From the NCBI GenBank assembly GCA_947456995.1, contig CANGVB010000204.1, forward strand, positions 1 through 6,775: 6,775 bases of DNA, read 5' to 3'. The notes beneath the pieces were generated by a model. It did not search any database, had not been told where the DNA came from, and saw only the letters and a list, made by a program, of their open reading frames with translations. This document shows, piece by piece, positions 5,825 through 6,775 of the stretch (the first letter of the stretch is position 1; every line of letters starts with the position of its first letter). Both the position numbers and the translations under genes were made by a program. This DNA is from Bryobacteraceae bacterium. Its GTDB lineage: Bacteria; Acidobacteriota; Terriglobia; Bryobacterales; Bryobacteraceae.

Positions 5825-6775
5825 CTAGTAACTCTTGGTGAACTTGTTCCGCTGATTCAGGATCGTGAAGTGCCCGTCCGTCTTTGCCGTCACCTCAAAA
5901 TGAAAACCACCCGGCGAAGTCAGATTCGCAATGTAGGGGTCCTCTACGTTGTGATCCTTGCCGGCCTTGATCGAGTAGTGCAATTGCCAGAAATTCTTCA
6001 GCCCCGGAGCCGCGCGCATGCTGTCGATCGCTTCGGCATCGCCGCCCTTCTTGTCGCCATTATTCATGATCATCGCCTTGGCTTCGAGCGCATGCACCAG
6101 TGCCGGATTGTTGCTGGCCCAGACGCCATGATGATTTGTCAGATAGAGATCCACCTTGCCTACTTTGTTCACCGGGCAAGCTACTTCCATCTCTTTGTTC
6201 CACGTCAAATCGGCCAGATCCAGAAAGCGAAACTCGCCAAACTTCAGCAAAAACCCAATGCTTCGCCCGTTTTCGGTGGCATCGTCTGCTTTCTTGGTCG
6301 CTGCGCCACAAAGTGCATTGTCACCCGCGCCACGAGCAAGCGTTGACGCCTTCCCCATCACATCGCCGCGAGCCGTGATCACTTCGATATCAAGGCCAGC
6401 CAGCGGAATCCGGTCTCCCGGCTTCACAATCAGCTCCTTGGTCTTCGATTTGGCTTCCTCATATTGCTTGCTCAACTGTGCCGCGCCCTTGCCAGTCTCG
6501 GTATTGGTGCCGTGGCTGATCAGGTTCACCACCTTCATCTTGTCCATCAGCGTCGTGATGCCGCCCACATGGTCAGTGTGATAGTGCGTAATCAGCAGCC
6601 AGTCGATCTGTTTGATCTTGGCCTTCTTTGCTACCAGCGCAATCCGCTCGGCATCGCGGCTATTGTTCCCAGGCCAGCCTGTGTCCACGAGCACGCTTTC
6701 GCCCTTCGGCGTTATGATCAGCGTGCACTGCCCGCCCTCTACATCAATGAAGTAGATCTTGAGGTCTTTAGAGAA
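5825..6775 (-). CDS. ComEC-like metallo-beta-lactamase-fold hydrolase, N-terminus outside window
   Basis: The frame is open from the right edge to a TAG stop at 5827-5825, giving 316 visible residues; the start lies outside, since homologous sequence (LKIYFIDVEGGQCTLI, then VLVDTGW) continues in frame to the edge. The GTG at 6694 is therefore not the real start. The DTGW strand and the metal motif THYHTDHVGG (H64, H66, D68, H69, numbered from the edge) mark an MBL fold. Later NGRSIGFLLKFGEFRFLDLADL (D189) and YLTNHHGVW (H215/H216) match the pattern of the soluble MBL domain related to ComEC/Rec2. The usual mid-domain metal histidine is not evident near ITARGD (134-138). The substrate is unknown. 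It is the first visible gene of the tight minus-strand operon, its stop one base from the MBOAT GTG. There are no transmembrane segments in the visible part; whether it is exported depends on the missing N-terminus. Confidence 0.88.
   Translation of the reverse strand, partial: FSKDLKIYFIDVEGGQCTLIITPKGESVLVDTGWPGNNSRDAERIALVAKKAKIKQIDWLLITHYHTDHVGGITTLMDKMKVVNLISHGTNTETGKGAAQLSKQYEEAKSKTKELIVKPGDRIPLAGLDIEVITARGDVMGKASTLARGAGDNALCGAATKKADDATENGRSIGFLLKFGEFRFLDLADLTWNKEMEVACPVNKVGKVDLYLTNHHGVWASNNPALVHALEAKAMIMNNGDKKGGDAEAIDSMRAAPGLKNFWQLHYSIKAGKDHNVEDPYIANLTSPGGFHFEVTAKTDGHFTILNQRNKFTKSY

Noticed and set aside
5825..6694. GTG at 6694 as start of the MBL gene
   Set aside because: The frame continues to the window edge with typical MBL N-terminal sequence (IDVEGGQCTLI), so the true start is outside.
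266..6771. 13-bp exact direct repeat ttgaggtctttag at 266-278 and 6759-6771, considered as attachment-site or element ends
   Set aside because: The right copy lies inside the coding frame of the MBL gene, there is no integrase or transposase between, and a 13-bp match is not rare by chance among all positions of a window this size.

Overview
The window looks like a chromosomal segment from the phylum Acidobacteriota. The main reason is that it carries two members (one cut by the left edge, one complete) of the VWFA-related acidobacterial family (TIGR03436), which is known as a lineage-restricted and heavily multiplied paralogous family in Solibacter- and Acidobacterium-type genomes. The moderately GC-rich coding style, with many gcc/ctc/cgc codons, agrees with this. 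I cannot fix the genus; a Solibacter/Bryobacter-like organism is a guess.

Layout. Bases 2-226 (+) are the last 74 codons of a TIGR03436-type VWA protein. Bases 227-584 are a non-coding stretch that ends in a perfect 7+7 bp inverted repeat immediately before the TTG start of a class I SAM-dependent methyltransferase with an N-terminal four-cysteine zinc-ribbon-like motif (585-1547, +). This gene converges, with only 5 bp between stop codons, on a minus-strand block of four genes. In transcription order these are: a ComEC-like metallo-beta-lactamase-fold protein, cut by the right edge (6775-5825); an AlgI/PatA-type MBOAT O-acyltransferase with a GTG start (5823-4459); a membrane-anchored SGNH/GDSL-type protein with a beta-rich insert between its catalytic blocks (4450-3083); and an exported VWA protein with a glycine-rich insert (3031-1553).

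How the genes may work together. The junctions in the first three minus-strand genes are 1 bp and 8 bp, so they are almost certainly cotranscribed. The VWA gene follows after 51 bp and is probably cotranscribed or close to it. MBOAT plus SGNH is the established two-part architecture for moving acyl groups (usually acetyl) across the membrane onto extracytoplasmic polymers such as alginate, cellulose or peptidoglycan (AlgI/AlgJ/AlgX, WssH/WssI, PatA/PatB). The inference here is an O-acyl transfer system acting on a cell-envelope or extracellular glycan, with an MBL-fold hydrolase and an acidobacterial VWA protein as non-canonical neighbours. No glycan biosynthesis gene lies in the window, so the acceptor is unknown. 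No RNA genes, CRISPR arrays, insertion sequences or convincing rho-independent terminators were seen.
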